A stretch of 64,000 nt of DNA from assembly GCA_002633005.1 (NCBI GenBank), contig NMRA01000299.1, forward strand, positions 473,327-537,326. The letters run 5' to 3'. Of this stretch, positions 22,701 to 34,346 are shown piece after piece (position 1 is the stretch's first letter; every line of letters starts with the position of its first letter). The position numbers and the translations under genes were made by a program. The notes beneath the pieces are model-generated. The model ran no database searches, had not been told where the DNA came from, and saw nothing but the letters and a program-made list of their open reading frames with translations. The stretch comes from Phoronis australis (Eukaryota; Phoronida; Phoronidae).

Positions 22701-25700
22701 TGTAGGGCAACGCGCGAGACACAGCAGCATAGGCCAACAGACCACCAGAGGGCAACATGGCAGCAATCTCCATAGGCACCTCAGTAGGAACGCGGATCAG
22801 ATTGTTGATGTCATCCACCGCCATATAGTTGGCATATCTAGATGAAGCAGTATTAAAACAATAACTGCTGAGATAAGTTATGGGCCACAGAGCATGCAGT
22901 ACTGTAACAGTCACTTTCGTGGGTAATGCATAGTGAGAACCAGTTTTCTTCACTGAATAATGGGCATCAAATTGGTTCTCAAAATCCAGGACCCTGCCTT
23001 ATAATAGCGAACCCTTTAATTGGACAAATTTTGTCAAAAAATTGTAAAATTGACTACCCATTCTACAGAACGCCACCCAGGAAAGGAAACTCAGTGAAAC
23101 CCAATAACTGTAAAACCATGATGCGCAGTCCCTCCTCTACTTCCGCTTAACAGCAGTCAACTGAACACCAAAATTGGGGTATTAACAGAAAAGGGTCCAA
23201 CGATGAAAATATTAATACACATGCACATGAATAATCATGGTCCAATGTTGCTTACGTTTTGTTGGACGTCTGGTCATTGTAGATGATACACTTATCCCCC
23301 ATCTGCCAGTTACAGTTAGGTACAGACTGGCACACAGCCTCAACGATTCCCGAGATCTCATACCCTGCAACAAAGGAAACCACTGAGTATGTAAACACAT
23401 ACCAACTTGACAATGTGCCAACAAACTTCATTCCAAAACAATAGGCCAAAATAAGAGATATTCTAATTTGGCAAGATATAATTTAGCATGTTGATGTTAA
23501 AACTGAGTATAAAAGCTAGGCTCACAAGTACCGGATTCGCCGTAATTACCGTCCATGCCCCTATAAGCGCCCCCACGCGTTTTCAGACTTTCCTAAAATA
23601 AGCGCCCAGTCCATGAACACCTATGTGCGAAAAATGCCTTAGCTACAGTCCTAAAATTCTACAGTAACGTCTTCAATTTATCAATATCCGACAGTCCTGA
23701 CAAAAACCATTGTGCGCAGAATTTGTAGACGAAGCGAGGATCGGGGCCTTTGAGAACAGACGTAGTATACTTGTCTAAGGGATTGCCTTGTAGATATTTC
23801 CCGTTTTTAACAGGAATCCAAATTTCTCTGTACACGTGAAAACCGCAAATCGAAGACTTATAAAAAGCTTGGCCAGTGTTAAAAGCACGTGGCCAGGAAG
23901 CACGCGCTATGTACATGAACCTGTCATCAAAGACATTAGTCGGGATCTATCCATTTATGAAACGGGTAGCATAGCATCGGCAAAAATGAATATTGGCACT
24001 AATTTCCGAAAGTTTCTAATACCATAAAAATGTTTGCGTTATTTTTAAGATGGAATGTTTTATTAACCATAATTGATGTTTTTAAGCCAAATATCCGATA
24101 AAATGACCACTGACACCCACCTATACACTGAAAAATAACTATCAGATAGTTACATACGCATCCAGCCACATGTCGATTAATATGGGCCTTACCGTGACAA
24201 ATGTCGAATGTTTTTAGCACATGAGACCGGCAAGTGCTGAATGAAACACGCTCTGGTTTAGGGCTACTGCTTGTGCAAATTTCTTTAGATACAATGCATA
24301 TCTAGCTCGTTAGATTGCGTGGCTCTGGCCAAAAGACGGTCTCTGCTCTGGCAAATGAACTCTGGTGACACGCACGCGCTCGCTTACTCACAAACGCAGA
24401 CGAACTTCAAAACAAACTTCACGTGACAACAACATGTGTGTTCGTCCAGACATTTTTCTAGTGTTGCCGATCATACATGTAGATGGCACGATGTAGCACA
24501 GATTTGTACCTAAACCTGCCGTTAATCCCGACTCCACGGGATCTTAAAAATCAAAGGGACGCTACTTGGAAAACTTGAGGATTTCAGGTAATTTGCTTGA
24601 ATCGAAACTGTAATTTTATTCAAGCATTCAAGTCGCCATATCGACGATTGCGAGGCAGTCAGTCGGCGAGTTTTTACCCTGGGATTTCAAAACAATTTTC
24701 TGTAAAATGATCGTAATATAGCAGCAAAGTTTGATAGCAATGCACCACGGTTTTGTAGAAAGTCTTTCATAGATTACAGATATGTCACAGAGCATAAATA
24801 TGATGAATCTTAGCTTCCGATTTCACCCGTTTTGGAGACCGGGTTTCAATCGCCTTTGGTTATAAGCGCCCCCCTTGAAAAGAACTTTTCTAAGCGCCCT
24901 GGGTGGTTACTATGGTAATGCATTTTAATGGTGAGTCTTGCTTTGCCTTGATTCTAAGATAATCCAATTTACACGCAAGTAAAACTTCCAGTTTTCCAAA
25001 AGTATTCTGTCTGTATTCTGAATTATGTTTGTTGTGGGTTTATTGGCTTTGTAATTGTCTGTTGGTTAATATATACATATACATATACATATACATATAT
25101 ATATATATAGTGAACAGGAGTGTTTGTGGCAAATGTAAAATCCATGGCCTTTGAATCCCTCAATTTCAAGATTGAATGTCGGCATCATAAAAACGTTACA
25201 AAAATTTCAATATCAGGTCCTAAAATGACCCCTTGAAAGATACAAAAAGAGCAACACAGGTCATTGAAATACGCCCACAACAATAATGCAAAGTGTGCTT
25301 CTATGTAAGAGCACAAAAATTCACCTCGAAGTTCGAATCAGTTTCAACTCCTGCAAACACTCATCATCAGATTTTGTAAACTGCAGAAGTGCATACTCCA
25401 CAGTTGTGCTGCCATTTTGATATGGAGAACAGGATATTGATTAGTTTGTTGCAAGTGCAGGGGCGATTGCATAGAATTGAACTAAGTCATTCATGGGAGC
25501 TCTTGTTCACAATCTGGCACCCTTACGACTTAAGACTAGTCCAAAAAACAACAAAGAATAGTTGGTGGTCTACTCCAAGCAATGCACCAAACAAATTCAC
25601 GATGGGATTTTTACCCTCATTAAATTTTTTTTTGTATAAGAAACCACATTTCCCCTAAGATGAGTAAAGACCCAGGATTCAGACAATAATACAGACAATA

Positions 25701-28700
25701 CATTATTTAAATTTTCAAACAAGAGCAACACGGAGCATTGAAATGCGCCCACGAATGCATTGCAAATGGTGTGCTTTTAGGGTTATTTATTTGTATCATA
25801 AAAATGGCCAGTAGATGGCGCAAAACATACAATCCATCCAAAAACAGGAACATGCCATATTTCATAAAAATCTGTCAAAGAACTTCAGAGAAACAAAGGA
25901 AAACAGAATAAAATGAAATTGCCACCAGTGGGTACAGTCTCCGATGGATCCGCCTGAAAGTGTCGTCATCGTCGTCTGTTGTTATCTTCATATAAATACA
26001 CTTACTAAATTTAGTAAAGACCCTACAGTGGGTTTTGGGGATACAACTATGAGCGCAAAAAAAACTACCACTAGGAGGTGTCACAGTAGTCAGTCACATC
26101 ATCAAAGGTCGTCTTCACACCGAGAACATATATGCCAATTTTCAGGGGTGGATGCCAAAAAATAAGATTTGAAAACAGCAAAAATGGCCACTAGGTGGTG
26201 CAAAATACCACGATTCCATCCAAAAACAGGAAGAGAGCGTCATCACACCAATAGATACCTATACTTAAAATTTTATGGAAGTCTGTTGATGACCTTTGAA
26301 GATACTGAGTTAAACGTAAGAAACTAAAATTGCCACTAGGGGGCACAGCAGTAGTCAGATCTGTCCGAAAATCGTCGTCATCCGTAGTCAACATCATATA
26401 AACACAATTGCTAAATTAAGATCCTGCAAACGGTTTAGGAGATACAGTCATAGGCGCAACAAAAACAAAACTAGGAGGCGCCACAGTAGTCGAAAACATC
26501 GGAAAATCATCTTTATAGTAAGCACATACACGCCAATTTTCACAATCACCCTTTGAGCGGTTTGGTTGATAGAGGGGTAGACGCAAAAAACAGAATCGAA
26601 AACAGTAAAAATGGCCACTAAGTCGAATCCATCCGAAAATGGGAGGATAGCGTCATCTCACTAATAGGTGCCTACATATTACATTTTTACAATATTTCAC
26701 TTGTGTCTAGCAAAATACCTAATCTTCATTCTCGGGGAACTTCAAATACGAAATATATACTGCGTAGCGAGAAAAAAAGATTTAGCAGAACCACCTTGGA
26801 ACCGCAAAACCGCGTGGATATTTGTTTACCACTTATCCAAGGTCAAAGGTTAAAGGGCTTCAAGTAAATCGAGTCTCCCGCCAGGTACAGAACAGCTTCG
26901 GTATACCCTCAGTCCTTTCATTCACAAATTCGCCATAACACTGAACCAACGAGGTGTGGTTATGATAGAATGGTGCCGGGGAAAACGAAGACAAAACGTA
27001 GTTTTGATCCTAAGGGAGTTGTGCGTCTACATGCATACGACCGTTGACGTTGAAAATGAATGCTACGAGTTGCCCCAGGCCTCAGTCTGGTCATGAACAC
27101 AGAAAGTTGTGAAGAGACAAAGCCTCCCTCTTATTCCTTAATTCAATTATTAAGTTAACATTTCGATGTTTCGATTTCATGTTAACGACTTACTTTAACC
27201 ACCAATTCAATTTTTGTTATCCGTTTCTTACTTGGTTTGGTATCAGTCTCCCAGCACGTGACGTGTACAGGCTATGAACTGTGACCTACTTTCTAAGTAG
27301 GTCGTACAAAACGGCAGAAGTTGGCTGCGAAAGATAGGTCTATTTGAGGTTTTAATGATACTTAAGTTAGTTACGCACTGCAAAATTAGTTGACATTGCA
27401 AGAAAACATTGAAATAGGTGACATAGTTAAGGATTATATAGGTTATGTATACCGAAAACAAGTTTTCACAGAATAATTAACCAAAGACTTAGAGTTTTTC
27501 ACGTGTCCCAGTTTAATCGGCTTTTTCTTGGCTTCGGCAAATCGACTTTATTTGAACTTAGGAACATGAGTTCTCGAAAATGGCTTGATGGATTTCGCTG
27601 AAACTTTCCAAACTTAATATCTAGTCACCAATCTCAAAAACGCTGTTAGGATTTTTGATATAAAAGCTTAGTTTTTGTGTAATGTGGCAAAGACGAATAC
27701 GACTTCAATTTTTTACAAAAATACCTTACGTTTTGCGAGTTTATTTGTCATAGAAACCAAACGAACAAACTAATCGAAAATTCCTAACAGCGTTTTTGAG
27801 GTAATTGATGAAGTTTTCATTTAAAAAATGTTTCGTTAAAATCGACAGAGTGGTTATTTTGCTAAGAATGTACCTTTCTTAAAAATGAAATTTTTACTTA
27901 AAAAAGGTTTTTACGTAAAAATAATAATGACAAACAAATACAAAAAGTATATCTATATTTCCTGGTCTTTGTTCTTTCAAAAAATATATACTTTTACTGG
28001 TTGACAAAGCTTAGTTTTTTTAGAATAGAGGCCACTAAATAAGGTTTGAAATAACCTTAAGGACTTTTGAAGATACAAAGGTAAACGTAAAAAAATAAAA
28101 TTGCCACTGGCAGGGCTTGGAATGACCAATGACAAAAAACGCGGAAACTTCTATGGCCCAAATCATGCCTGCTAACCAGCCTTGAAACGGTCGATGTGAA
28201 CCTTTCCCCGACAAAAAAAAAAACAAAAAAAACGTTACCGCCATCAGTAGCATGCGTCTGCGTCCTTTTAGCTCGCTCGTCCACTCCCAACCCACACATT
28301 TTTGGTTGCAGAGCGGTAGTATTTGTTGCCGCGCTTAACAATAACACGAGACGCCATTGAAAATCCCACCACGCTGTCCCAGATGCCCCAGCAATGTTGA
28401 CAATTTACGTTCCTCCGAAACATAAAGAGCAACTTCCGCTTTTCGAGGTGAACGTTGTCTGCAACGCCGCGGTAAGAAAGGAATTTGCCGCGGAAATTTT
28501 ATATCAAATCCGATTTTTTACGCGGAAATATTATAAAAAAAGCGGACAGCACATTTGAAAAAAGCGGAAATCCGCGTTTCCGCGGAAAATTCCAAGCCCT
28601 GCACTAGGAAGCACACTGGTAGTTGGATCCGTCCGAAAGTTCGCTCATACCGTCCCATTTATGAATGGAACATATGTGCCAAATTTCATGAACGTATGTC

Positions 28701-31700
28701 AAAGGGTTTTGGAGATAAGGCAGCGAATGCCGGACGCCGCCCGGATGGAGGGATGGAGATGACGGCATAATGCGTCCACATATAAATATGTNGGGGGGGT
28801 CCCTCCCACCCGCTGAGGAAAGAATGTATATAAAAAGGTCATTTCCTTGCATTTTAGCACACAACCGTCCTCTTCACACTGAGAACATATATGCCAATTT
28901 TTAAAACCATCCTTAGAATGATTTGGTTGATAGATAGGTAGACGTCAAAAACAGCAAAAACGATTCCATCCAAAAACGGGAGGATAGCGTCATCTCATCA
29001 ATAGATGTCCGTATTCAAAATTTTATGAAAATCTGTAGAGGACCTTCGAAGATACAGAGGTAAACATAAAACTAAACTTGCCACCAGGGGACATACCAGT
29101 AGTCAGATCCATCCCAAAATCAACGTCGTTTTTGTCAACATCATATAAACACAGTTCTTAAATTTAGTAAAGATCCTACAAATGGTTTAGGAGATATAGC
29201 TATGGGCGCAAAAAACAAAATGCCACTGGAAGGCGCCACAGTAGTCGAAGTCACCGGAAAATCATCGTCAGCTGTCCACTTCATAGTAAAAACAAATGCT
29301 AATCTTCACAATTATCCTGAAAGCGATTTGGTTCATACAGGGGTGGACACCAAAAAAAAACGACTTGAAAACAGTAAAAATGGCCACTAGGTGATGCAAA
29401 CTAGGTCACATCCATCTGAAAATGGAAAGATAGTGTCACCTAACTAACAGAAGCTTGTATGCCAAATTTCATGAAAATACTTTGAGGACTTTCGAAGATA
29501 CAGAGGAAAACGAAAAAAAATAAAATTGCCACTAGGTGGCACACCAGTAGTCAGATCTGTCTGAAAGTCGTCGTCGTCCATTGTCACCATCATACAAATG
29601 CACTTTCTAAATTTAGAGGAGATGCTGCAAAACAGTTTAGGAGATAAAGCCATAGGCGCAAAAAAAAAAACTGCCTAGGAGGTGCCACAGTAGTTGAAGT
29701 CGTTGGATTATCATTGTCAACCGTCCTCTTCATACCAAGAACATACATACCAATTTTCACAGTCATGCTTAGAGCGGATTGGTTCATAGAAGGGTGGACG
29801 TCAAAAATCAGACTCGAAAATAGTAAAAATGGCCACTAGGTGGTGCAAACTACGTCGAATCCATCCGAAAACAGGAGGATGTCGTCGTTTCCCTAATAGA
29901 TGCCTAAATACCAAATTTCATGAAAATACCTTGAGGACCTTTGAAAATACAGAGGTAAACGTAAAAAAACTAAAATTGCCACTAGGGGGCACACCGGTTG
30001 TCGGATCCGTCCGAAAGTTCGCTCATGGCGTCCCATCCATGAAAGGAACACATGTGCAAAATTTCATACATCAATCAGTTTTGGAGATAGAGCAGCGGAT
30101 GCCGGACACCGGACGGACACACATGACGGCATAATGTGATTAAAAATTAGAAGGTTCGTTTCATTCAGGATGTCATTGTCACTAGACTGCAAAAATCAAG
30201 ATCTGTAAATCTTTTTAGAAAGCTAATCTGAGCAGATTTGCATGTTACACAGATAATCCACAACATGAGTACAGGACTCAATGTATCGTGAAGCTCACAA
30301 AAGAGAAGTGTACTGCCTTAATGCAGTTGAGTAACCATTTAAAATTATGAGATTAAGATAATGAAGTTGCATTCGAAAGGACATGAAGAAATATACCCTA
30401 GAGTACATGTCAATGTTTCATTACATCGCACAGCACTGCAATTCACGAGTCTACACTGAACAAGACCATATCCTCAACAAATTCACAACTAAGGCCCACC
30501 AGTGCTCAACATGGGCGAAAATCTCGGCTGGAAAATAGGAGTGACAGCATATGTGCACTCGCGCTTCTATACCCGGACTTGGCTTCATAAAAGATCGCGA
30601 CCCAAAAAAACCTTGAAACTCCCTGTTTGAATTTGGCGCTCGTATTTTTCTGTTTTCTAATCGTTTTTTCAAGTGCTTTACTCGAAAATTTCGAGTCGTT
30701 TGGCTACGAGCCAGTGGTCGCCGGGGACATCGTAGTTGTTACTGTTTTACGTAGTGCACTATAAGTGGACGCTTTGTTGAATTGAAACTTACCAGGTCGA
30801 AAGTCAATCAAAGTCTTTCATACGCTACAAGAAATTTATTCTTAAAAAGAATCATTCCTTTCTCGCAGTTTTAAGAGTCAAATCCCGGCCTGGTTCACGG
30901 TTGAAGTAACAGGTGCTGTGCACGGGACTGGCTGACCTACTTTTTCCATATACAAAAAGTTGAAGCATTTCGAAGCTTTTACTTTCATGCTTAGTAAGTC
31001 ATTGAATACGAAACCAACATTGCACACCTCATTTTTTCTCGTGAAGTTTGCACTGCATTCCCGTGCAATATTTCTTGACACTAGCCATGTTGGGGATTCC
31101 GTCACCTTGACGTCACAAAACAGGAAGATATTCCCCAAAGGTGGCTGCCAGTATTTGCCGATCGTCCTTGTAACATTTGTAGTAAAAATAGATTGCAAAA
31201 GTTTCTAATGTTGATTATTTTTTAATATTTAGCGAACTTAAACAATGAATTGTAGGTTTCAATAAAATTTATAAATAATAAATGTTAAAATTCTTTGTTT
31301 AGCCTTCATTTTCACCAAGGTTGTTTTGCAACAGGCCGTCTTTTTTCTGTCTTGGCCATGCCGTCCAAAGCCGTCACTTTTTTAGATGAGTCCCTGACGC
31401 AATGCGACTATGAACTTTGATGCCATCTCACAGGAAAAACTACATAATTAAAAAATCACAATAAAACAACTTTTTGAGATTTGCCAAGAAATCCACTCAA
31501 AAAGACTCCTTTTTTACCACACTGTGTTCTACTATCATAAGCACTGTTATGCACAACAAATGATTTGTAATCGGATAAAAACTGTCGTACCAGCTGACTT
31601 GACTCTTCTGTTCTTCTTCCCAGGGTTCTCGTTGTAACACGCTCCCGCATAGACAACCTGCAGCAATGAGTTATGTGTTATGTTGACATAGATTTGCACA

Positions 31701-34346
31701 TAGCTAGCTCTTCAGCAATTTTGACAAATTCAAAGAAATTCGATGCAATATGGCTCAGACAAGAAATTTCACATTTCAGTTAACGAGCCTACTTTTGAGG
31801 GACTAAATAGTGTTTTTATGTTGCTAATGTATGGCTGGGACTGTTTGGGTAGCTCAGTACATCCAAAGTAACAAAAACCATTAAAGGCAGGCTTCAAAAA
31901 CACAGGTTAGGACTGCTCACACATAGCTCATGGACCAAAATTTCTATGCACAACTCTTCGGTAAATGAACATCTCAAAATTTAGTTGAAGGTTAAAGCCT
32001 ATCTTCAATGACAACACATGTAAATTTGGTTCCTACAGTATGTTAAGAGCATCGCTCTGATCCCACTAGTACCATAAATTGCCAAATGTAACAAACTGTT
32101 AGACCTATTGGCTTGCTTTTGCCTATGTCATGGCAAGAATCACCTGCAAATAACACCCTCAAGCCATGGTGTTCTATTCCCACCCCTATTCAATACAGCC
32201 TTTTGTTGTTGGTGCTGGGATCTCACAGAGAGGCAACATGGTACAAAAGGCAGCTTCACTAATCATTTGAGGGGCTTACATTTTTTCCTAAGGCTTTGCT
32301 AGGACTATCTGGTTAGCAAGGAGGCAGTGTGGCCTGGTTGATAAGTGCCCGCTTTCTTTACTCGAGGTCGTGGGTTCGAGTCCCACCAGGTGACACTGCT
32401 AAACCCTTGAGCCAGGTTTCTAGCTCCTCAGCCCGGTTTTAACCATATATTAATAAAGCATAAAAATATTTCCAGGTGATCAGTGCAATGGGCCCACATG
32501 CGAGGCCTGCGCACGTCTGGTACAACGTGTATCAGACCGCCTGCAATTATTTTTATATTTTATCTGGTTAGCCCAATACATTCATAATAACAAAATTACA
32601 TTGAAGTTAGGCAAGTCAAAGTTGATAATATTCATAGATTATGGTAGATATGGTAAGCAAGAGAAATTTTATTTTGTGATTGTTCTCCCTCAAATATTTG
32701 TAGCACCAAACAAATGGTTTATCATTTGAAAACGTCTTCCATCAGACGTTTTGAGAAATTGTGGTCATTTACAATGTTAGAAGCCAGTTGCTGGCTTTAT
32801 TTTTGTCCAAAATTGGTCAAATATTATGGTACCAATAACTCCCAATACATGTCAGATGTCACACCAAGAGGCTGCTTGCTACTCCCACAAGTGATTACAT
32901 AACTGCAAATTCTATGACTGATTAAGGCTGTCCAGCTTGGGTACCACATGTACAACAAAAGGAGTGTAGCAGGGGTCAAACATGTTTACAGCAAAATCCA
33001 TACAACAACCAACTGCACAAGGGATCTAATCAGCCTAGCAACTGAGCAGGGTCAAAAGGTTTCCTCAGCTATTAGTAGCACAAATAATGGTAAATAAAGG
33101 TCACACATTAATAAAAGAAAAACTTCACACTGCATCATGACCAAAATTCTGAGATACTCTTTTCATTGTTGTTCACATAACTGTTTTATAGCTAGTGATT
33201 TTACTTTGAAACTAATGCAATCAAATTACCACTGTTGTGTGGTAGGAGTGCTTTCGAGTGACACTTGAAACTGAACCTTGAGTTCCGTGTTGAATATTTT
33301 CTCCACAACTTAAATCGTAACATGTTTAAAATGAACTAAAGCAACAAATCTGTCCACATTCTTTGTAGTGCAATTGTACAAGACAGTCTTGCTGTTTGCA
33401 TTAGCCTATTTGCCGTAACAAGCGCCCGGGGTGCTTAGAAAAATTTGCTTCAGGGGAGGGGGCCTAGGGCGGTTGAAACCCGGTTTCCGAAACCGGTGAA
33501 ATCGGAAGCATATACGAAGCTTTTTTCATAACCATAATGTCATTGGTGAACTCAAATTACATTGGAATGACCAACAGGATTTTTAGCATAAGAGTCAAAG
33601 AAAACTGAAGACACACACAGTACTGTTCTCAACCACTAATTGACAACTGGTCACACTATAGATTGCTTTGGTGTTCAGATCTTAGACAAGGATAATGCCA
33701 CCCAGAGGCTCCTCATAAAATAGGCTATGCATATACAGTAGAACCATGCTGAGCGTTATCTCGATAGGAACATTGGATCATTTGAGCTCCAACTGTTTTG
33801 ATTTCTAGTCTCATCTCACAATGCCTTTTGACTTGTACCTACATGGTTTGTTTTCCACTTGTGTTGGCTGTTTGAGTATGTGAACTGTTGCCTTGAAAAT
33901 GGCTTAACGCAATAAACCTAACGTCAACATCTGGTTACAGTGCTTGACATACTAGTAAACGGTCAAACATACTCAAACATACATAAACTACCAGTAGAAC
34001 ATTGGACTCACTTGTACTACTTACACAGGTGCCAAGCATTCTGCATATTTTTGGTTCCTACTATAACAAGCCCAAACTAGGAAATTGTGCAAATATGGTG
34101 TCACTTATAGGAATAGGACATTTTCACCTGTGGACAGATCTAAACCTCAAATCTCTTTGAACAATGAGTGTTTCATGACCTAGACAGATACCTCTAACTT
34201 ACCCTCACTATGGCCCCACCTCTTGGTAGGTCAGGCATGGGGGCGTCCGGGCAGTAGTCGTAGTATGTGCTTCGTCGGCTGGCACGGGGTGCATTGTCAA
34301 TGCATGTGTAGTTGTCATTACTACACTGGTTCATTAACTTCTGCAT
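16626..34346 (-). CDS. Medium-chain dehydrogenase/reductase (zinc-type alcohol dehydrogenase-like), 7 coding exons
   Basis: Coding exons on the minus strand are 34203-34346, 31591-31657, 23256-23364, 22677-22837, 18096-18406, 16870-17019 and 16626-16745. Together they give 1062 bases, 353 residues plus TAA, with GT-AG borders and matching phases at every junction. Domains: an N-terminal GroES-like catalytic domain (about 1-160), then a Rossmann NAD-binding fold with GAGGLG at 172-177 and Asp201 at the end of the second strand, which favours NAD(H) over NADP(H). The family oxidises or reduces alcohols, polyols or aldehydes in the cytosol; the substrate cannot be told. Cys55 (AGAC) sits where the catalytic-zinc cysteine belongs, but the usual GHE is GYE (Tyr72), and the four-cysteine structural zinc lobe is absent. 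Length fits the family (about 340-380). It is either a zinc-poor divergent member or has one altered ligand. Confidence 0.85.
16870..17019 (-). CDS. Dehydrogenase exon 6
   Basis: Exactly 50 codons in phase 0-0, from YGVIFACGNSDYDM to LMDLLRDGR, the C-terminal catalytic-domain return. The GTGAGT donor is perfect. The 3' splice site is duplicated 51 bases further upstream in the gene (see the tandem duplication at 17014-17115). Confidence 0.85.
17014..17115. repeat. 51-bp tandem duplication covering the exon 6 splice acceptor
   Basis: Positions 17014-17064 and 17065-17115 are near-identical, differing at a few bases. Each copy carries the CTGTGAA word, which in the minus strand is the TTCACAG acceptor, followed by TATGGTGT. 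The outer copy is therefore a second potential 3' splice site. Confidence 0.85.
17120..18095. other. Intron 5 of dehydrogenase, no other feature
   Basis: AT-rich intron sequence with short ATGTATAT-type runs near 17610-17645. No exon or repeat family was recognised. Confidence 0.5.
18096..18406 (-). CDS. Dehydrogenase exon 5 (NAD-binding Rossmann core)
   Basis: Largest exon (311 bases). It encodes FLIVGAGGLGLWTIRLAQ, the nucleotide-binding loop, then LTVADTNAEKL with the acidic residue that binds the adenosine ribose of NAD, then GIDVVIDFVGS, the conserved strand before the next turn. Acceptor TCTCCTTAG, donor GTGAGG. Confidence 0.9.
18595..19760 (+). repeat. Dispersed repeat R3, cluster a
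   Basis: It consists of repeated modules around GCCACTAG(A/G)GG-CACA, a GATCCGTCCGAAA-like word, CTTCATATAAATACA, TTTAGGAGATACAGC and GCGCAAAAAA, ending in a GACAGACAGAAATGACGGCA tail and ATATAAATATGTGGGC. The same modules in the same orientation form clusters b and c. It lies in intron 4 of the dehydrogenase, antisense to the gene. No coding capacity. Confidence 0.8.
19761..22676. other. Remainder of dehydrogenase intron 4
   Basis: No exon recognised; the open frames at 20125-20316, 21002-21334 and 21577-21888 look accidental. Near 21150-21270 there is a diverged relative of the small TIR element at 45854-45981 (shared TCACGTG, AATAT and CTCGC-AGTCTTG words). Confidence 0.35.
22677..22837 (-). 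CDS. Dehydrogenase exon 4
   Basis: The exon encodes YANYMAVDDINNLIRVP and then MLPSGGLLAYAAV, which are very typical of the end of the catalytic domain and the hinge into the Rossmann fold. Acceptor CTAG and donor GTAAGC; phase 2 in, phase 1 out. Confidence 0.9.
23256..23364 (-). CDS. Dehydrogenase exon 3
   Basis: The exon encodes GYEISGIVEAVC and GDKCIIYNDQ, matching the GHEIxGxVxxVG and GDRV blocks of the family. Histidine of GHE is replaced by tyrosine. The donor is GTAAGC and the exon ends in phase 2. Confidence 0.85.
23545..24915 (+). mobile_element. GCGCCC-ended repeat R4, fullest copy
   Basis: Near each end stands an ATAAGCGCCCCC word plus a second GCGCCC word about 35 bases on (23565-23610 and 24863-24903). 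The interior part 23868-24118 matches 39948-40192 in reverse, and the right end matches 33405-33520 in reverse. No transposase is visible. It lies in intron 2 of the dehydrogenase. Confidence 0.5.
25070..25109. repeat. (ATACAT)n / (AT)n microsatellite
   Basis: Four to five ATACAT units pass into a pure AT run. A very similar array occurs at 47310-47351. Confidence 0.9.
25700..26700 (+). repeat. Dispersed repeat R3, cluster b
   Basis: It begins with the same GCAACACGGAGCATTGAAATGC and TGCAAATGGTGTGCTTTTAGGG lead-in as cluster a. The GCCACTAG(T/G)GGG, TTCATATAAATACA, AGGAGATACA and GGCGCAACAAAAA modules follow. A short lead-in fragment also lies at 25245-25310. Confidence 0.8.
26701..28020. 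other. Part of dehydrogenase intron 2, no other feature
   Basis: Short open frames at 26668-26853 and 27243-27461 show no similarity or splice context. AT-rich sequence without a recognised repeat. Confidence 0.4.
28021..30145 (+). repeat. Dispersed repeat R3, cluster c (interrupted by a MITE)
   Basis: This is the longest cluster, with about seven GCCACTAGG modules. A tail with GGACGCCGCCCGG, GATGACGGCATAATGCG and ATATAAATATGT lies near 28730-28790, and a second tail (GGACACCGGACGGACA, ATGACGGCATAATG) near 30095-30135. A hAT-like element at 28111-28601 splits one GCCACT|AGGAAGCAC module. There is an N at 28792. Confidence 0.8.
28111..28601. mobile_element. hAT-like MITE nested in R3
   Basis: It has perfect 13-bp terminal inverted repeats, CAGGGCTTGGAAT at 28111-28123 and ATTCCAAGCCCTG at 28589-28601. 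It is flanked by CACTGG (28105-28110) and CACTAG (28602-28607), a near-exact short target duplication. Removing it restores an R3 module. The CAGGG start is typical of hAT elements, although those normally make 8-base duplications. The interior (491 bp) has several GCGGAAA words and no transposase. Confidence 0.8.
30146..31590. other. Part of dehydrogenase intron 2, no other feature
   Basis: No exon or known repeat recognised. The open frames on both strands between 30878 and 31208 overlap one another and have no similarity. Confidence 0.4.
31591..31657 (-). CDS. Dehydrogenase exon 2
   Basis: This 67-base exon encodes VVYAGACYNENPG, which holds Cys55, the expected first ligand of the catalytic zinc. 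It ends in phase 1 at a GTACGA donor, which is weaker than the others. The Cys55-to-Tyr72 spacing of 17 is a little shorter than the usual 20 or so, so one more small phase-1 exon in the 8-kb intron cannot be ruled out. Confidence 0.7.
32306..32572 (+). mobile_element. tRNA-derived SINE with 12-bp target-site duplication
   Basis: The body is 32318-32560, flanked by perfect copies of TATCTGGTTAGC (32306-32317 and 32561-32572). The head has an RNA polymerase III A-box-like TGGCCTGGTTG (32330-32340) and a perfect B box GGTTCGAGTCC (32373-32383) inside a 5-bp stem GTGGG/CCCAC. The cloverleaf is not complete, so it is a tRNA-derived head and not a tRNA gene. The body ends in a T/A-rich tail. It lies in intron 1 of the dehydrogenase. 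Confidence 0.8.
32573..33404. other. Part of dehydrogenase intron 1, no other feature
   Basis: AT-rich sequence; the open frame 32714-32902 has no similarity. Nothing else seen. Confidence 0.4.
33405..33520 (-). repeat. R4 terminal fragment, inverted
   Basis: In reverse complement it repeats the right end of 23545-24915: GCTTCCGATTTCACC, a CCGGTTTC/GAAACCGG hairpin, GGGTTTCAA and then TTTCTAAGCACCCCGGGCGC. Confidence 0.65.

Noticed and set aside
28035-28347. Two overlapping minus-strand frames of 86 and 96 codons
   Set aside because: They lie inside the non-coding hAT-like MITE and R3 and look accidental.
32320-32400. tRNA gene
   Set aside because: The B box and T arm are perfect, but seven extra bases separate the T arm from the acceptor-like stem and no anticodon arm forms. 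Flanking target duplications make it a SINE head.
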